DNA from: JAUIET01 sp045105115 | GTDB lineage: Bacteria; Pseudomonadota; Gammaproteobacteria; Pseudomonadales; JAUIET01 | NCBI GenBank assembly: GCA_045105115.1 | Contig: JBGCDE010000065.1 | Coordinates: 62,001-126,000, forward strand | Direction: 5' to 3' | Length of the DNA: 64,000 nucleotides | In this document: positions 17,349 to 26,176 of the stretch, piece after piece | Numbering within the stretch: the stretch's first letter is position 1 | Layout of the letters: each line of letters begins with the position of its first letter | Notes under the pieces: generated by a model | What the model saw: only the letters and a program-made list of their open reading frames with translations | Database searches by the model: none | Told to the model about the DNA's origin: nothing | Made by a program: the position numbers and the translations under genes

Positions 17349-17732
17349 ATGGCAAAATTTGCATTAATGGCCGGCAGCTTGTCAGGCCTTTTTGCTGTGG
17401 TGTTTGGCGCATTTGGCGCGCATGCCTTAAAAGCGCGTTTGTCAGCGGAATCACTGGCGGCTTTTCAAACCGGCGTTCAATATCAAATGTTCCATGCACT
17501 GGCCTTGGTGCTGACAGGGCTGCTGATGCTTCATTTTCGTGACAGCGCTTCTCTCGATTGGGCGGCGCGTCTATTTCTTACAGGCATTGTGCTGTTTTCA
17601 GGATCCATCTACCTGTTAACGCTAACGGATATGCGCTGGCCTGGTCCAATTACACCATTAGGTGGCTTATGTTTCATCGCCGCCTGGGCCATGTTGGCAA
17701 ATACCGCGTATCGCCTTAACGTGTTGCCTTAA
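17349..17732 (+). CDS. DUF423 family small membrane protein (YgdD-like)
   Basis: The 127-residue hydrophobic protein has about four membrane helices and the family pattern LSGLFAVVFGAFGAHALKAR near the N terminus, FQTGVQYQMFHALAL near residue 45, and PITPLGGLCFIAAWAML near the C terminus. DUF423 proteins are inner-membrane proteins of unknown function. It starts 19 bp after rpoH and ends 14 bp before trmB, so it may be co-transcribed with either. Confidence 0.88.
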   Translation: MAKFALMAGSLSGLFAVVFGAFGAHALKARLSAESLAAFQTGVQYQMFHALALVLTGLLMLHFRDSASLDWAARLFLTGIVLFSGSIYLLTLTDMRWPGPITPLGGLCFIAAWAMLANTAYRLNVLP

Positions 17733-17746
17733 TTCCAGATAGAAAC

Positions 17747-18451
17747 ATGACCTCCGCTCAAGATAAGGACGAGTCGAAAAAACACCGCGCTATTCGCAGC
17801 TTTGTGCTGCGCACCGGCCGCATGACGGCTGCTCAGTCAGATGCTCTTGACGCTAACTGGGCACAGTTCGGACTGGAGTTAGAGCAAGGCTTGATCGCGC
17901 CTGATACGTTGTTTGGTCGACGCGCGGAACTGGTGGTAGAAATCGGCTTTGGTATGGGCGATTCCTTGTTGGAAATGGCACTAGTGGACCCTGAGCGTGA
18001 TTTCATAGGCATTGAGGTACACACACCCGGTGTCGGGCGTCTTCTTGCTGGTGCCGCGGAACACGGTCTAACAAACCTGCGTGTGTACAGAGCCGATGCA
18101 ATAGCGGTGTTGAACCAGTGTCTGTCCAACCAGAGCATCGATCGTTTGCAACTGTATTTCCCCGACCCGTGGCCGAAGCAGCGTCACCATAAGCGTCGTA
18201 TTGTTCAACAATCGTTTCTGGACTTACTGACGCTAAAACTAAAGCCAGGAGCCAGTCTGCATATAGCAACCGACTGGCAGCCTTATGCAGAGTATTGTTT
18301 AACGCTGTTGGAACAACAGACCCGCTGGAAAAACAAAGCTGGGAAAGGGCAATTCACTGCAAGACCAGACTTCCGGCCTGAGACTAAATTTGAACGGCGT
18401 GGAACGAAGCTTGGGCATGGGGTGTGGGATTTAATATTCTTGTTGGATTAA
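17747..18451 (+). CDS. trmB: tRNA (guanine46-N7)-methyltransferase TrmB
   Basis: TrmB makes m7G46 in the variable loop of tRNAs. The SAM-binding motif is ELVVEIGFGMGDSLLEMA near residue 62 and the catalytic and family motif is LQLYFPDPWPKQRHHKRRIV near residue 135. The C-terminal segment RPDFRPETKFERRGTKLGHG is also typical. The 234-residue length is normal. The ATG is 14 bp after the DUF423 gene stop. Confidence 0.95.
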   Translation: MTSAQDKDESKKHRAIRSFVLRTGRMTAAQSDALDANWAQFGLELEQGLIAPDTLFGRRAELVVEIGFGMGDSLLEMALVDPERDFIGIEVHTPGVGRLLAGAAEHGLTNLRVYRADAIAVLNQCLSNQSIDRLQLYFPDPWPKQRHHKRRIVQQSFLDLLTLKLKPGASLHIATDWQPYAEYCLTLLEQQTRWKNKAGKGQFTARPDFRPETKFERRGTKLGHGVWDLIFLLD

Positions 18452-18503
18452 CACTCATTCTAAATCCCGCATCCAAATAGCCCCATGATTAAGGCCGCGA
18501 ATT

Positions 18504-19193
18504 ATGCACAATGAAACAGAAATGCGCCTCAACGCGAACTTCGATGAACGCACCGTTATGACGCCGGAAGATTACCAGTGGGTGGCGTCACCCATGCCGG
18601 GTGTTGAACGGATGATGCTCGATCGCGTAGGCGACGAGGTGGCCAGAGCAACCAGCATAGTGCGGTACGCACCAAACAGTGAATTTTCATCTCATGCGCA
18701 CACGGGTGGCGAAGAATTTCTTGTTCTGGAAGGTGTGTTCTCTGATGAGCATGCGGATTATCGCGCAGGTTCTTATGTGAGAAACCCGATTGGTACGGCG
18801 CACACGCCAAGGGTTGGACCGGAAGGCGCTACCATATTTGTTAAGCTGCAACAGTTTGAGCGGGATGATCAGGATCAGAAATGGATAGACACCAACACTA
18901 CTGCGTGGCGTCCTGGTTTAGTGCCTGGTCTTGCGGTGATGCCACTTCATGAATTCGAAGGTGAGAGTGTCGCGTTGGTCAGGTGGGATCCTGACACGCA
19001 ATTTAAACAGCATACCCATTGGGGCGGTGAAGAAATTTTGGTGTTGGAAGGCATGTTTCATGATGAACACGGCGCCTACCCGAAAGGAAGCTGGCTGCGC
19101 AGCCCGCACTTAAGCAGCCATCAACCCTTTACCAAAGAAGATGGCGCGCTGATTTATGTAAAGGTCGGCCACCTTAACGCTAAGGAATCCTAG
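18504..19193 (+). CDS. Double-cupin ChrR-like protein
   Basis: The protein (229 residues) has two cupin domains in tandem: the first with HAHTGGEEFLVLEGVFSDEH near residue 67, the second with HTHWGGEEILVLEGMFHDEH near residue 175. Each carries the two histidines and glutamate of a metal site. The domain is like the C-terminal cupin of the ChrR anti-sigma factor, but the N-terminal zinc anti-sigma domain is missing and no ECF sigma gene is adjacent. So it is better seen as a metal-binding cupin of unknown activity. A Met seven codons in is an alternative start. Its stop shares the CTAG tetranucleotide with the convergent lipoprotein gene. Confidence 0.8.
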   Translation: MHNETEMRLNANFDERTVMTPEDYQWVASPMPGVERMMLDRVGDEVARATSIVRYAPNSEFSSHAHTGGEEFLVLEGVFSDEHADYRAGSYVRNPIGTAHTPRVGPEGATIFVKLQQFERDDQDQKWIDTNTTAWRPGLVPGLAVMPLHEFEGESVALVRWDPDTQFKQHTHWGGEEILVLEGMFHDEHGAYPKGSWLRSPHLSSHQPFTKEDGALIYVKVGHLNAKES

Positions 19194-19639
19194 GTATCTC
19201 CAACTGCGTCTTCTGCGATTGCCTTAAACTCGTTCAGTTGTTCCAATAAGGAAATAAAGGAATCCGGCATATCGTATTCTTTTAGCAAGCCAGTGAAGGA
19301 CTCAATAAGCAGGTCAGGGTCGTTACAGGTTTTACTTAATGTGTTTAGATCCTCGAAGGTTTGACCACCTTGAAACGTGCTGATCAGCTTTACTAGATTA
19401 ACCAATACGTCAACGCTACCAAGCATTGCTGCTGCGCCATCCTCGCCAGTCGTATTTTCTCCCGCTGCTTTCAGCTGAGAGAGTATGCCGTCAGCATTGC
19501 CACGAAATTCCTGCATAGCCGAGTCAACGCGGGGCTTTATCCATTCCGCTGTGCAAATTTCTTCCGGCTTTGGCTGAGTAGCGCATGCCGAGGTGGTCAG
19601 TAACAGGCCAACAAGAAGTAAGCTTTTGTTCAGTCTCAT
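19190..19639 (-). CDS. Putative small lipoprotein
   Basis: Starting at ATG 19637-19639, the 149-residue product has a basic start (MRLNK), a hydrophobic stretch and a lipobox LLTTSAC, so Cys is probably lipidated after signal peptidase II cleavage. The mature part is helical and acidic, with no motif I recognise and two further cysteines (EEICTAE and SKTCNDP). The frame is open to 19729, but the longer N terminus would bury the signal sequence. It is convergent with the cupin gene; the two stop codons overlap. Function unknown. Confidence 0.7.
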   Translation of the reverse strand: MRLNKSLLLVGLLLTTSACATQPKPEEICTAEWIKPRVDSAMQEFRGNADGILSQLKAAGENTTGEDGAAAMLGSVDVLVNLVKLISTFQGGQTFEDLNTLSKTCNDPDLLIESFTGLLKEYDMPDSFISLLEQLNEFKAIAEDAVGDT

Positions 19640-19737
19640 CAGAATAATCCATGGTTCAATCCTATAAGGTATGGAGTATCTACAAGAAATGGAAGCAGGA
19701 AGCGTAAAAACTTGTTGCACACACCCCATTCAAATCA

Positions 19738-19854
19738 TCAAGTGCTTACTGTGCATTCAGCCACTGGCGACAATGCATGTCGGCGCCATGCGACCATCTC
19801 AGGATCGTGACTGAACTTAACCCAGCCTGATTCCGGGAATAAGGTGGCGCTCAT
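19738..19854 (-). CDS. 38-residue ORF downstream of hemW, possible gene remnant
   Basis: The 39-codon frame runs from ATG 19852-19854 to TGA at 19738-19740. It begins MSATLFPESGWVKFSHDPEM and continues VAWRRHALSPVAEC. It starts 12 bp after the hemW stop on the same strand. The composition looks protein-like, with Trp, Phe and His at plausible places, resembling the N-terminal end of a larger protein, so it may be a truncated remnant. I cannot assign a family. Confidence 0.3.
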   Translation of the reverse strand: MSATLFPESGWVKFSHDPEMVAWRRHALSPVAECTVST

Positions 19855-19865
19855 GTCAGCTTGTC

Positions 19866-21011
19866 TTACTCATCCAGAAAACGAGCGGTTACATCATTAA
19901 GAAATCGTTGCCCTAACGCGGTCGCTGAAATTCGCTGCTGATTATTTTCAAGTAAACCGTCGTGGATCAATTGCTCGATAGTCGCTGCAATGCTTGAGTA
20001 AGGAAGTCTGGTTCGAGCTTCAAATAACTCAATCTTAAAACCTTCAATCAATCGCAGCGCGTTGAGCATAAATTCAAAGGCCAGGTCTTGCCCTGTTAAA
20101 TTTCGACGGCCGGCCTCTTTATCTGCTTCGCTCATGTAAGTATTCGGTTGACGCTGCTTCCAGTAACGGCCCACTGTAAATCCGTCAGATTCATCAACAG
20201 AAAATTTACCATGGGCACCCGCGCCAAGTGCAGCGTAATCTCCAAACTGCCAGTAGTTCAGATTATGCTGGCAGCGTTCCCCTGAGGATGCATAAGCTGA
20301 TACCTCGTATTGCATCAAGCCATTTGATGCTAACAAAGTGTGCCCAGCGTCCTGGATATCGGCAAGAATATCTTCATTCGGCAAGCTCGGCTGCGCGCTG
20401 TAAAATACGGTATTAGGTTCAATAGTCAGTTGATACCAGGAAAGGTGTGACGGCTTAAATGCAAGTGCCGTATGTAAATCAATGATTGCCTCAGCCTGCG
20501 TCTGGTTTGGCAAGCCGTGCATGAGATCGAGATTCCAGCGCTCAAAACCGGCATCAATAATTGACCTGATTGCCCGTTGAGCTTCTTCAGCTGAGTGTAT
20601 TCGTCCCAAAGCGCTCAGATGCTTATCGTCAAAGCTCTGAATACCTAGAGAAATTCGGTTCACACCGGCTGCTCGAAAAGCAGAGAATTTTTTCTGTTCG
20701 ACCGTTCCCGGGTTTGCCTCCAGCGTTACTTCCGCATTAGTTGCTACGTGAAAGTTAGCAGCTACCATTTCGAGAATTCGACCAATGCCCATAGCGCTGA
20801 ACAAGCTTGGTGTGCCACCGCCAAAAAATACGCTATTGATCGTTCTATGCTTGAATCTTTGCGCTTCCTTGCTTATGTCTTGTTGCAGGGCCAGCAGGTA
20901 GCTTTCTTCCTGCAGCTGGCCGCCAAACTCATGTGAATTGAAATCACAGTAGGGGCACTTTCGCACACACCAGGGTATATGGATGTACAGACCTGCAGGA
21001 ATATCACTCAC
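19866..21011 (-). CDS. hemW: Radical SAM protein HemW (CPO3-like)
   Basis: HemW is a radical SAM protein related to oxygen-independent coproporphyrinogen oxidase but now regarded as a heme chaperone. The iron-sulfur motif CVRKCPYCDF (CxxxCxxC) lies near residue 15 (the fourth residue after the last Cys is not the extra Cys of HemN). Also visible are VFFGGGTPSLF, VTLEANPGTVE and NRISLGIQSFDDKHLSALGR. The length (381) is typical. Its ATG overlaps the rdgB stop by 4 bp; the rdgB-hemW pairing is conserved in E. coli. Confidence 0.92.
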   Translation of the reverse strand: MSDIPAGLYIHIPWCVRKCPYCDFNSHEFGGQLQEESYLLALQQDISKEAQRFKHRTINSVFFGGGTPSLFSAMGIGRILEMVAANFHVATNAEVTLEANPGTVEQKKFSAFRAAGVNRISLGIQSFDDKHLSALGRIHSAEEAQRAIRSIIDAGFERWNLDLMHGLPNQTQAEAIIDLHTALAFKPSHLSWYQLTIEPNTVFYSAQPSLPNEDILADIQDAGHTLLASNGLMQYEVSAYASSGERCQHNLNYWQFGDYAALGAGAHGKFSVDESDGFTVGRYWKQRQPNTYMSEADKEAGRRNLTGQDLAFEFMLNALRLIEGFKIELFEARTRLPYSSIAATIEQLIHDGLLENNQQRISATALGQRFLNDVTARFLDE

Positions 21012-21616
21012 TGTTCAGCAAGTTGCTGAATTAACAATTGCAGTGCGCGTCCACGATGGCTGATCTGGTTTTTTCGATCACGCGGTAATTCAGCCGAAGT
21101 ACATCCTTCCTGCTCAACATAAAACAGTGGGTCATAGCCAAAGCCTTCAGCGCCGCGTGGTTGGTCAAGAATACTTCCCCACCATGTGCCCTGACAGATC
21201 AGCGGCGTTGGGTCCAGTTCGTGACGCATTAACACCAGAACGCATTGGAAGCAGGCGCGTCGCTGCTCGCCTTTTAGTTCGCGCATGTTGTTCAGAAGTG
21301 CTGCATTGTTACTAGCATCGTTCGCATCAGCACCCGAATAACGTGCAGAATAAATACCAGGTGCGCCATTAAGTGCGGGCACTTCCAGGCCAGAATCATC
21401 CGCAAGTGCTGGCATGCCTGAGTGTTTGGCGGCGTGTCTCGCTTTGATAATGGCGTTTTCAACAAAGCTCAAGCCATCTTCCACGGCGTCATCAATAGCA
21501 AATTCTGATTGTGGTTTACAGCGCACATCAATAGCGGAGAATATTCGCTCGAACTCGCGCAGCTTGCCCGGATTGGAGCTGGCAATCAGTATATTACTGC
21601 CGCGTTGCAAGCTCAT
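21008..21616 (-). CDS. rdgB: XTP/dITP pyrophosphatase RdgB
   Basis: RdgB hydrolyses non-canonical purine triphosphates (dITP, XTP) to keep them out of DNA. Conserved motifs are ILIASSNPGKLREFERIF, SFVENAIIKARHAAK, PALADDSGLEVPALNGAPG, and the base-recognition loop GAEGFGYDPLFYV with SHRGRAL at the end. The length of 202 residues is normal. It overlaps hemW and the DUF4426 gene by 4 bp each, a tightly coupled operon. Confidence 0.95.
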   Translation of the reverse strand: MSLQRGSNILIASSNPGKLREFERIFSAIDVRCKPQSEFAIDDAVEDGLSFVENAIIKARHAAKHSGMPALADDSGLEVPALNGAPGIYSARYSGADANDASNNAALLNNMRELKGEQRRACFQCVLVLMRHELDPTPLICQGTWWGSILDQPRGAEGFGYDPLFYVEQEGCTSAELPRDRKNQISHRGRALQLLIQQLAEQ

Positions 21617-22062
21617 TTTTCTACGTACATTTTCTTGATGAATTCAAACTCAAACAGTGGCTGCTCAGGAACTTGCACTTTCACTTTGAAGCGAGATAGC
21701 TCTTCATTCAATGCCGGGAAATCACTGACATAGTAAATAGCGCCAGGTTCCTTGATTTCGTTAAAATCAAGATCAAACGGACGCATCAAATCGTGCCGCA
21801 CTGCAGATACTGTGGCGGCTTGGGCTGCCGTTTCGTTCAAGGGGTCATCGGGTGTGAGTCGCCTGACCGAAATATTCAACAGCATTCGATTACCGGCGCG
21901 AACTATCTTATAAGCGCGCGCAGCTTCTTGCGGAATAAAGCTCGTTGGAATAATGCTGTAATGAACCTCAAAATCTCCAAACACCTCTTTTTGCTCAGCC
22001 TGGGTAAATACCGCTACACAAAACAAAGCAATAGCTAGAGTGATTTTAAGAAAAGAGTTCAT
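21613..22062 (-). CDS. DUF4426 family periplasmic protein
   Basis: The 149-residue protein starts with a signal peptide (MNSFLKITLAIALFCVAVFT, cleavage near AEQ). The mature domain (FGDFEVHYSIIPTSFIPQEA, then RAYKIVRAGNRMLLNISVRR) matches the DUF4426 family found next to metX-metW and rdgB in gammaproteobacteria. Function is unknown. It overlaps metW and rdgB by 4 bp at each end. Confidence 0.85.
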   Translation of the reverse strand: MNSFLKITLAIALFCVAVFTQAEQKEVFGDFEVHYSIIPTSFIPQEAARAYKIVRAGNRMLLNISVRRLTPDDPLNETAAQAATVSAVRHDLMRPFDLDFNEIKEPGAIYYVSDFPALNEELSRFKVKVQVPEQPLFEFEFIKKMYVEK

Positions 22063-22655
22063 AAGCTGATTCGGTAGATAGCGTGACTTGCGAACAAGTT
22101 GGGCATGCCTTGTACTAGTGGCTCAAAGCTGTTGTGTTCGCTGCGATATTCTCTGTCGAGAATGCGTATTGATAGGACCGCACAAAGATCTTCAAAATCT
22201 TTCACTGTACAGAAATGAATATTTGGTGTGTCGTACCAGCTATAAGGCATGAATTCAGAAACAGGCATGCGGCCGTGAAAGTTCAGATGCCAACGACAGC
22301 GCCAATGCGCAAAATTAGGAAACGTAACAATGCCTTCGCGCCCAACCCTGAGCATTTCGATCAAAGCCCGGTCAGGATAACGAATAGCTTGCAGAGTTTG
22401 GGTCATTACCACAGTGTCGAAACTGTTGTCGCCGAACACGTCCAAGCCATCGTCGATATTTTTCTCGAGAACATCGACGCCATTGGCGATTGCACTGCTG
22501 ATAAGCTTGGCATCAATTTCGATACCGCAGCCGTGCACAGACCGACTTTGTTTGAGGAACGCCAATAACGATCCATCGCCGCAGCCTAGATCCAATACGC
22601 GCGAATCAGCTGTTATCCATTGCTCAATGGCAGATTGTTCATAGGTCATGAACAA
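22059..22655 (-). CDS. metW: Methionine biosynthesis protein MetW
   Basis: MetW is a methyltransferase-like protein that accompanies MetX in methionine synthesis and is reported to activate it. The SAM-like motif VLDLGCGDGSLLAFLKQS is near residue 20, and the family segments GIVTFPNFAHWRCRWHL, MPVSEFMPYSWYDTPNIHFC and TVKDFEDLC are all present. Its start overlaps the end of metX by 10 bp. The 198-residue length is normal. Confidence 0.93.
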   Translation of the reverse strand: MFMTYEQSAIEQWITADSRVLDLGCGDGSLLAFLKQSRSVHGCGIEIDAKLISSAIANGVDVLEKNIDDGLDVFGDNSFDTVVMTQTLQAIRYPDRALIEMLRVGREGIVTFPNFAHWRCRWHLNFHGRMPVSEFMPYSWYDTPNIHFCTVKDFEDLCAVLSIRILDREYRSEHNSFEPLVQGMPNLFASHAIYRISL

Positions 22656-23809
22656 TCACCTTGCCGAGTTGCCTTGGACACTCTGGACATATAACTATTG
22701 AGTACATCAATGTAACGGGGTACGGGCATCAGAAATGCATCATGGCCTTCTTTGGCTTCGATCTCGGCGTAACTAACGTTTTTTCGTGCACCAAGCAATG
22801 CTTCTACAATCTCCCGAGAGCGCTCAGGGGCAAATCGCCAATCGGTTGTGAAGGAAACCACCAGAAAGTCACATTGAGCGTTTTGAAAAGCGGCGATCGG
22901 ATCGTCATTGTATTCACGCGCGAGGTCAAAATAGTCCAGCGCTCGCCCCATCAGTAGATAGGTATTGGCGTCAAAATTATCCGAAAAAACCTCTCCTTGG
23001 TGGCGGAGGTAACTCTCCACCTGGAATTCGATTTCTTCGTCGCTACCACGCATGAACGTACCAGAGCGAAGTTCACGGCCAAATTTCTTGCCCATACTCT
23101 CATCAGACAGATAGGTGATGTGCCCGATCATCCGAGCTAAGGCCAAGCCATCCTTAGGGCGCGAACCAGATTTTAGATAGTCACCATTGGCGAAACCGGG
23201 GTCTGATGATATTGCCTGGCGGGCGGTTTCATTGAAAGCAATGTTTTGTGCTGTCAGTTTCATGGCCGAAGCAATGACTATCGCGTACTTGAGTTTGTCC
23301 GGGTATTCCAGCGCCCAACGCATGGCTTGCATGCCCCCGAGACTGCCACCAACCACGGCTGCCCAACAATCGATTCCAAGATGATTGCCAAGCAGTAGCT
23401 GAGAGTTCACCCAATCGCGCGCTCGCAGCGGTGGGAAGTCACCGCCCCAAACTTCGCCAGTGTCGGGATTGATGCTGGCCGGCCCGGTGCTGCCGTGGCA
23501 ACCACCAATATTATTGCAGCTGACCACAAAGAACTTATCGGTATCAAATGGTTTGCCAGGACCTATACAGCTGTCCCACCAACCGGGTCTTCGATCATCA
23601 ACACTGTGATAGCCAGCCGCATGATGATGGCCACTCAGTGCATGGCACACTAGTAGCGCGTTGGAGGCGTCGCTGTTCAGTTCGCCGTAGGTTTCAAAAA
23701 CCAGCTCAAACCCAGACAAAGTGCGCCCGCAAGCCAGCTCAAAAGCTTGTTCATAACGAAACGTCTGTGGCGATACAAGCCCAACAGAGTCGGCAGGAAA
23801 TTCAGACAC
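22646..23809 (-). CDS. metX: Homoserine O-acyltransferase MetX
   Basis: MetX acylates homoserine at the start of the direct methionine branch. It is an alpha/beta hydrolase-fold enzyme: the oxyanion region NALLVCHALSGHHHAAGYH, the nucleophile elbow VVGGSLGGMQAMRWALEYP, and a late catalytic histidine in EAKEGHDAFLM. Whether acetyl-CoA or succinyl-CoA is used cannot be read from what I see; MetX proteins in Proteobacteria include both. It overlaps metW and follows yggT by 15 bp. Confidence 0.92.
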   Translation of the reverse strand: MSEFPADSVGLVSPQTFRYEQAFELACGRTLSGFELVFETYGELNSDASNALLVCHALSGHHHAAGYHSVDDRRPGWWDSCIGPGKPFDTDKFFVVSCNNIGGCHGSTGPASINPDTGEVWGGDFPPLRARDWVNSQLLLGNHLGIDCWAAVVGGSLGGMQAMRWALEYPDKLKYAIVIASAMKLTAQNIAFNETARQAISSDPGFANGDYLKSGSRPKDGLALARMIGHITYLSDESMGKKFGRELRSGTFMRGSDEEIEFQVESYLRHQGEVFSDNFDANTYLLMGRALDYFDLAREYNDDPIAAFQNAQCDFLVVSFTTDWRFAPERSREIVEALLGARKNVSYAEIEAKEGHDAFLMPVPRYIDVLNSYMSRVSKATRQGDCS

Positions 23810-23824
23810 AGGTATTCCTAGCAG

Positions 23825-24412
23825 CTAGAAGCCGAGCACCAAAGACCGCGGTACACTGATTGCAGCTGCGCCATTGGCGAGTAAAATCTGACACACACCC
23901 AGCGCCAGAAAAAACAAAATTGGCGACAAATCCAAACCACCCATAGCAGGCAATAGTTTACGAAATGGCGCCAGCACGGGCTCGGTAAATTGGCGAATAA
24001 GCAACAGTATCGGGTGATCGTTGTGTGGTGCCACAAATGAGGCCACGATGCCCACCAGTACCATCACCCAGTAAATATCCAGAATCAGTGCGATCAAGCC
24101 AAGGCCCGCCCAGGCAATCATGTTGGCAACCGGTGGAAAACCATAGCCATTCATACTGAACAGCAAGATGATGGCTAGAATCTGGATCAGTAATGCGAGC
24201 ACAATGCCCGCCATATCCAAGCCGCCAAAGCCGGGAATGATACGTCGCAATGGCAATAAAAGTGGGTTGGTGATCTTAACAATTGCTTGCGAAATCGGAT
24301 TGTAAAAATCAGCGCGTGCTACTTGCAGCAATACCCTGATCATAACCACCAGCAAAAACAGCATCATTACGCTGCGAACCAGAAACGTACCTATATCAGA
24401 CGCTACTTCCAT
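23825..24412 (-). CDS. yggT: YggT family membrane protein
   Basis: The 195-residue protein contains two YggT repeats, each with membrane helices and the motif NPLLLPLRRIIPGFGGLDMA (first copy) and EPVLAPFRKLLPAMGGLDLS (second copy). YggT proteins are integral membrane proteins of uncertain function, linked to osmotic or cell-division phenotypes in some species. Its place between proC and metX is conserved in this group. The gap to proC is 28 bp. Confidence 0.9.
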   Translation of the reverse strand: MEVASDIGTFLVRSVMMLFLLVVMIRVLLQVARADFYNPISQAIVKITNPLLLPLRRIIPGFGGLDMAGIVLALLIQILAIILLFSMNGYGFPPVANMIAWAGLGLIALILDIYWVMVLVGIVASFVAPHNDHPILLLIRQFTEPVLAPFRKLLPAMGGLDLSPILFFLALGVCQILLANGAAAISVPRSLVLGF

Positions 24413-24440
24413 TTACCTAACCTCTTACTTTCTAGTACTT

Positions 24441-25283
24441 TCAGCCAAACTCTTTGGCCATATCTTGCGCTCGTTGCCGCGCTGCTTCGAGTGCTGTCGC
24501 GAACAAGCCATGCAGGTTGCCCGATTCAAATCGTTCAAGTGCGGCCAATGTTGTACCGCCTGGCGAGCTGACGCGACGTCTAAGTTCTCCAACATCAACA
24601 TCGCTATTGATGGCCATTTGTGCTGCCCCCAACGCTGTTTGATGAACGAAACGCTCAGCCAACTCCGCATCAAGGCCCATATCTTGGGCGATTGATTGCA
24701 TGGCCTCCATGATCGCAAAATAGTAAGCCGGTCCGCTACCAGAGATAGCGGTAACCGCATCAAGTAAAGATTCCTCTTCTACCCAGGCGGTAATCCCTAT
24801 AGCCGATGCAATAGACTCGGCGTTACTGCGTTGTGCGTCACTCACTTGTGAATTGGCAAAAAGGGCCGTAGCGCCGCACTGCACCAAAGCCGGGGTGTTT
24901 GGCATGCTGCGAACGATAGCGGGCTGGCCATCAAGCCATGACTCCATGCTAGCAACGCTTATGCCAGCAACAATAGACAACAATAGCGGAGAATTTTCAT
25001 GTACGCTGTCTTTGATCTCCTGAACCGCAGTTTCCAGAACCTGCGGTTTCACCGCCAAAACCACTACATCGGCACCTGCAACAGCCGCTGTATTATCAAC
25101 CGCACATGCAACGCCATGTTGTTCATGCAAACTGTCCAGACTTGGCTGATAAGGGTCGGCCGCAATAATCTGGCTTGGGTCAACGCCTTTTGCGATTAGC
25201 CCACCAATAATCGCATTGGCCATATTGCCAGCGCCAATAAATGCGATGCGAGGATTACTTGCCACGATATTGTCAGGCTCCAA
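24441..25283 (-). CDS. proC: Pyrroline-5-carboxylate reductase ProC
   Basis: ProC makes proline by reducing pyrroline-5-carboxylate with NAD(P)H. The Rossmann motif RIAFIGAGNMANAIIGGLIA is near residue 13; VVLAVKPQVLETAV, RSMPNTPALVQCGATALFAN and the C-terminal signature region AISGSGPAYYFAIMEA, then RVSSPGGTTLAALERFE are all present. It has 280 residues and lies 9 bp after yggS, the usual neighbour. Confidence 0.96.
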   Translation of the reverse strand: MEPDNIVASNPRIAFIGAGNMANAIIGGLIAKGVDPSQIIAADPYQPSLDSLHEQHGVACAVDNTAAVAGADVVVLAVKPQVLETAVQEIKDSVHENSPLLLSIVAGISVASMESWLDGQPAIVRSMPNTPALVQCGATALFANSQVSDAQRSNAESIASAIGITAWVEEESLLDAVTAISGSGPAYYFAIMEAMQSIAQDMGLDAELAERFVHQTALGAAQMAINSDVDVGELRRRVSSPGGTTLAALERFESGNLHGLFATALEAARQRAQDMAKEFG

Positions 25284-25292
25284 CGTTAATTG

Positions 25293-25976
25293 TTAATTCG
25301 GGCGTGGCCCAAACAAGGCCTCACCAACGCGCAGCATTGTAGCACCGGCTTGCACGGCAATCTCCAGATCTCTGGACATGCCCATTGATAATGTATCGAA
25401 ATGCGCCGGACCCTGCAGGCTATTAAACAAGTGTTGCATTCTGAGCATCGAATCGCGTTGCTGCTCTGGGTCTGCCGCTGCACTGGGAATGGCCATCAGG
25501 CCTCGGAGCGACAAGCCGGGAAGGGAATTGATTTCTGTGAATGCAAGAGGGATTTGCTCGGGCGCAAAACCACTTTTGCTATGCTCGTTGTCAATGTTGA
25601 CCTGCAAGCAGATATTCAGGTCTGGCAAGTTGCTTGGGCGTTGTGCGGACAAGCGCGTGGCAATCTGAATTCGGTCTACACTGTGAACCCATCCAAAGTG
25701 CTCGGCCAGGGCCTTGGTTTTATTGCTTTGAATATGGCCAATGAAATGCCAGTTTATGTCCATGTCACTGAGTACGGCCTGTTTTTCCAGAGCCTCCTGC
25801 AAATAGTTTTCAGCAAAATGCCGCTGGCCCAATGCGTGGAGCGCTTTGATCTTGTCGGCGGTGTGACGCTTGCTCACTGCGATTAATTGAACATTATTTG
25901 TGCTTATTGACGCTAAATTGCACGCATTTTCAATGCGGCTCTGCAGTTTTGCGAAATTTTCTTCCAGCGTAGGCAT
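25293..25976 (-). CDS. yggS: PLP homeostasis protein YggS (PROSC/YBL036c family)
   Basis: YggS binds pyridoxal phosphate and helps keep free PLP and amino-acid pools balanced; it has no known enzyme activity. The PLP lysine lies in LIAVSKRHTADKIKAL, followed by FAENYLQEALEK, INWHFIGHIQSNK and the end motif LSMGMSRDLEIAVQAGATML. The frame opens at 26039, but the ATG at 25974-25976 (MPTLEENFAKLQSRIE) is the family-like start, giving 227 residues. It is divergent from pilT and heads the leftward operon. Confidence 0.93.
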   Translation of the reverse strand: MPTLEENFAKLQSRIENACNLASISTNNVQLIAVSKRHTADKIKALHALGQRHFAENYLQEALEKQAVLSDMDINWHFIGHIQSNKTKALAEHFGWVHSVDRIQIATRLSAQRPSNLPDLNICLQVNIDNEHSKSGFAPEQIPLAFTEINSLPGLSLRGLMAIPSAAADPEQQRDSMLRMQHLFNSLQGPAHFDTLSMGMSRDLEIAVQAGATMLRVGEALFGPRPN

Positions 25977-26176
25977 AGGCAAGTGGATAATCGGATAGTC
26001 CAGGAACGAGGCGGTTGGCCCAAGCCGTGACGTAGGCAAAAGTTACGCAATGTGGCCACGGCAGAGGCCGAAATTATAGCCTAAGCTTTTAGTCGAACCA
26101 CAAGATTTCCGATGGCGAATCAGCAAGCCGTTTTCAGGCGGCGTGGCTGCGCTCAATACTAAGTGATAGGACTCAT

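Noticed and set aside
18504..19193. Anti-sigma factor ChrR with a partner ECF sigma gene
   Set aside because: The protein lacks the N-terminal zinc anti-sigma domain and no sigma gene is adjacent; it is two cupin domains only.
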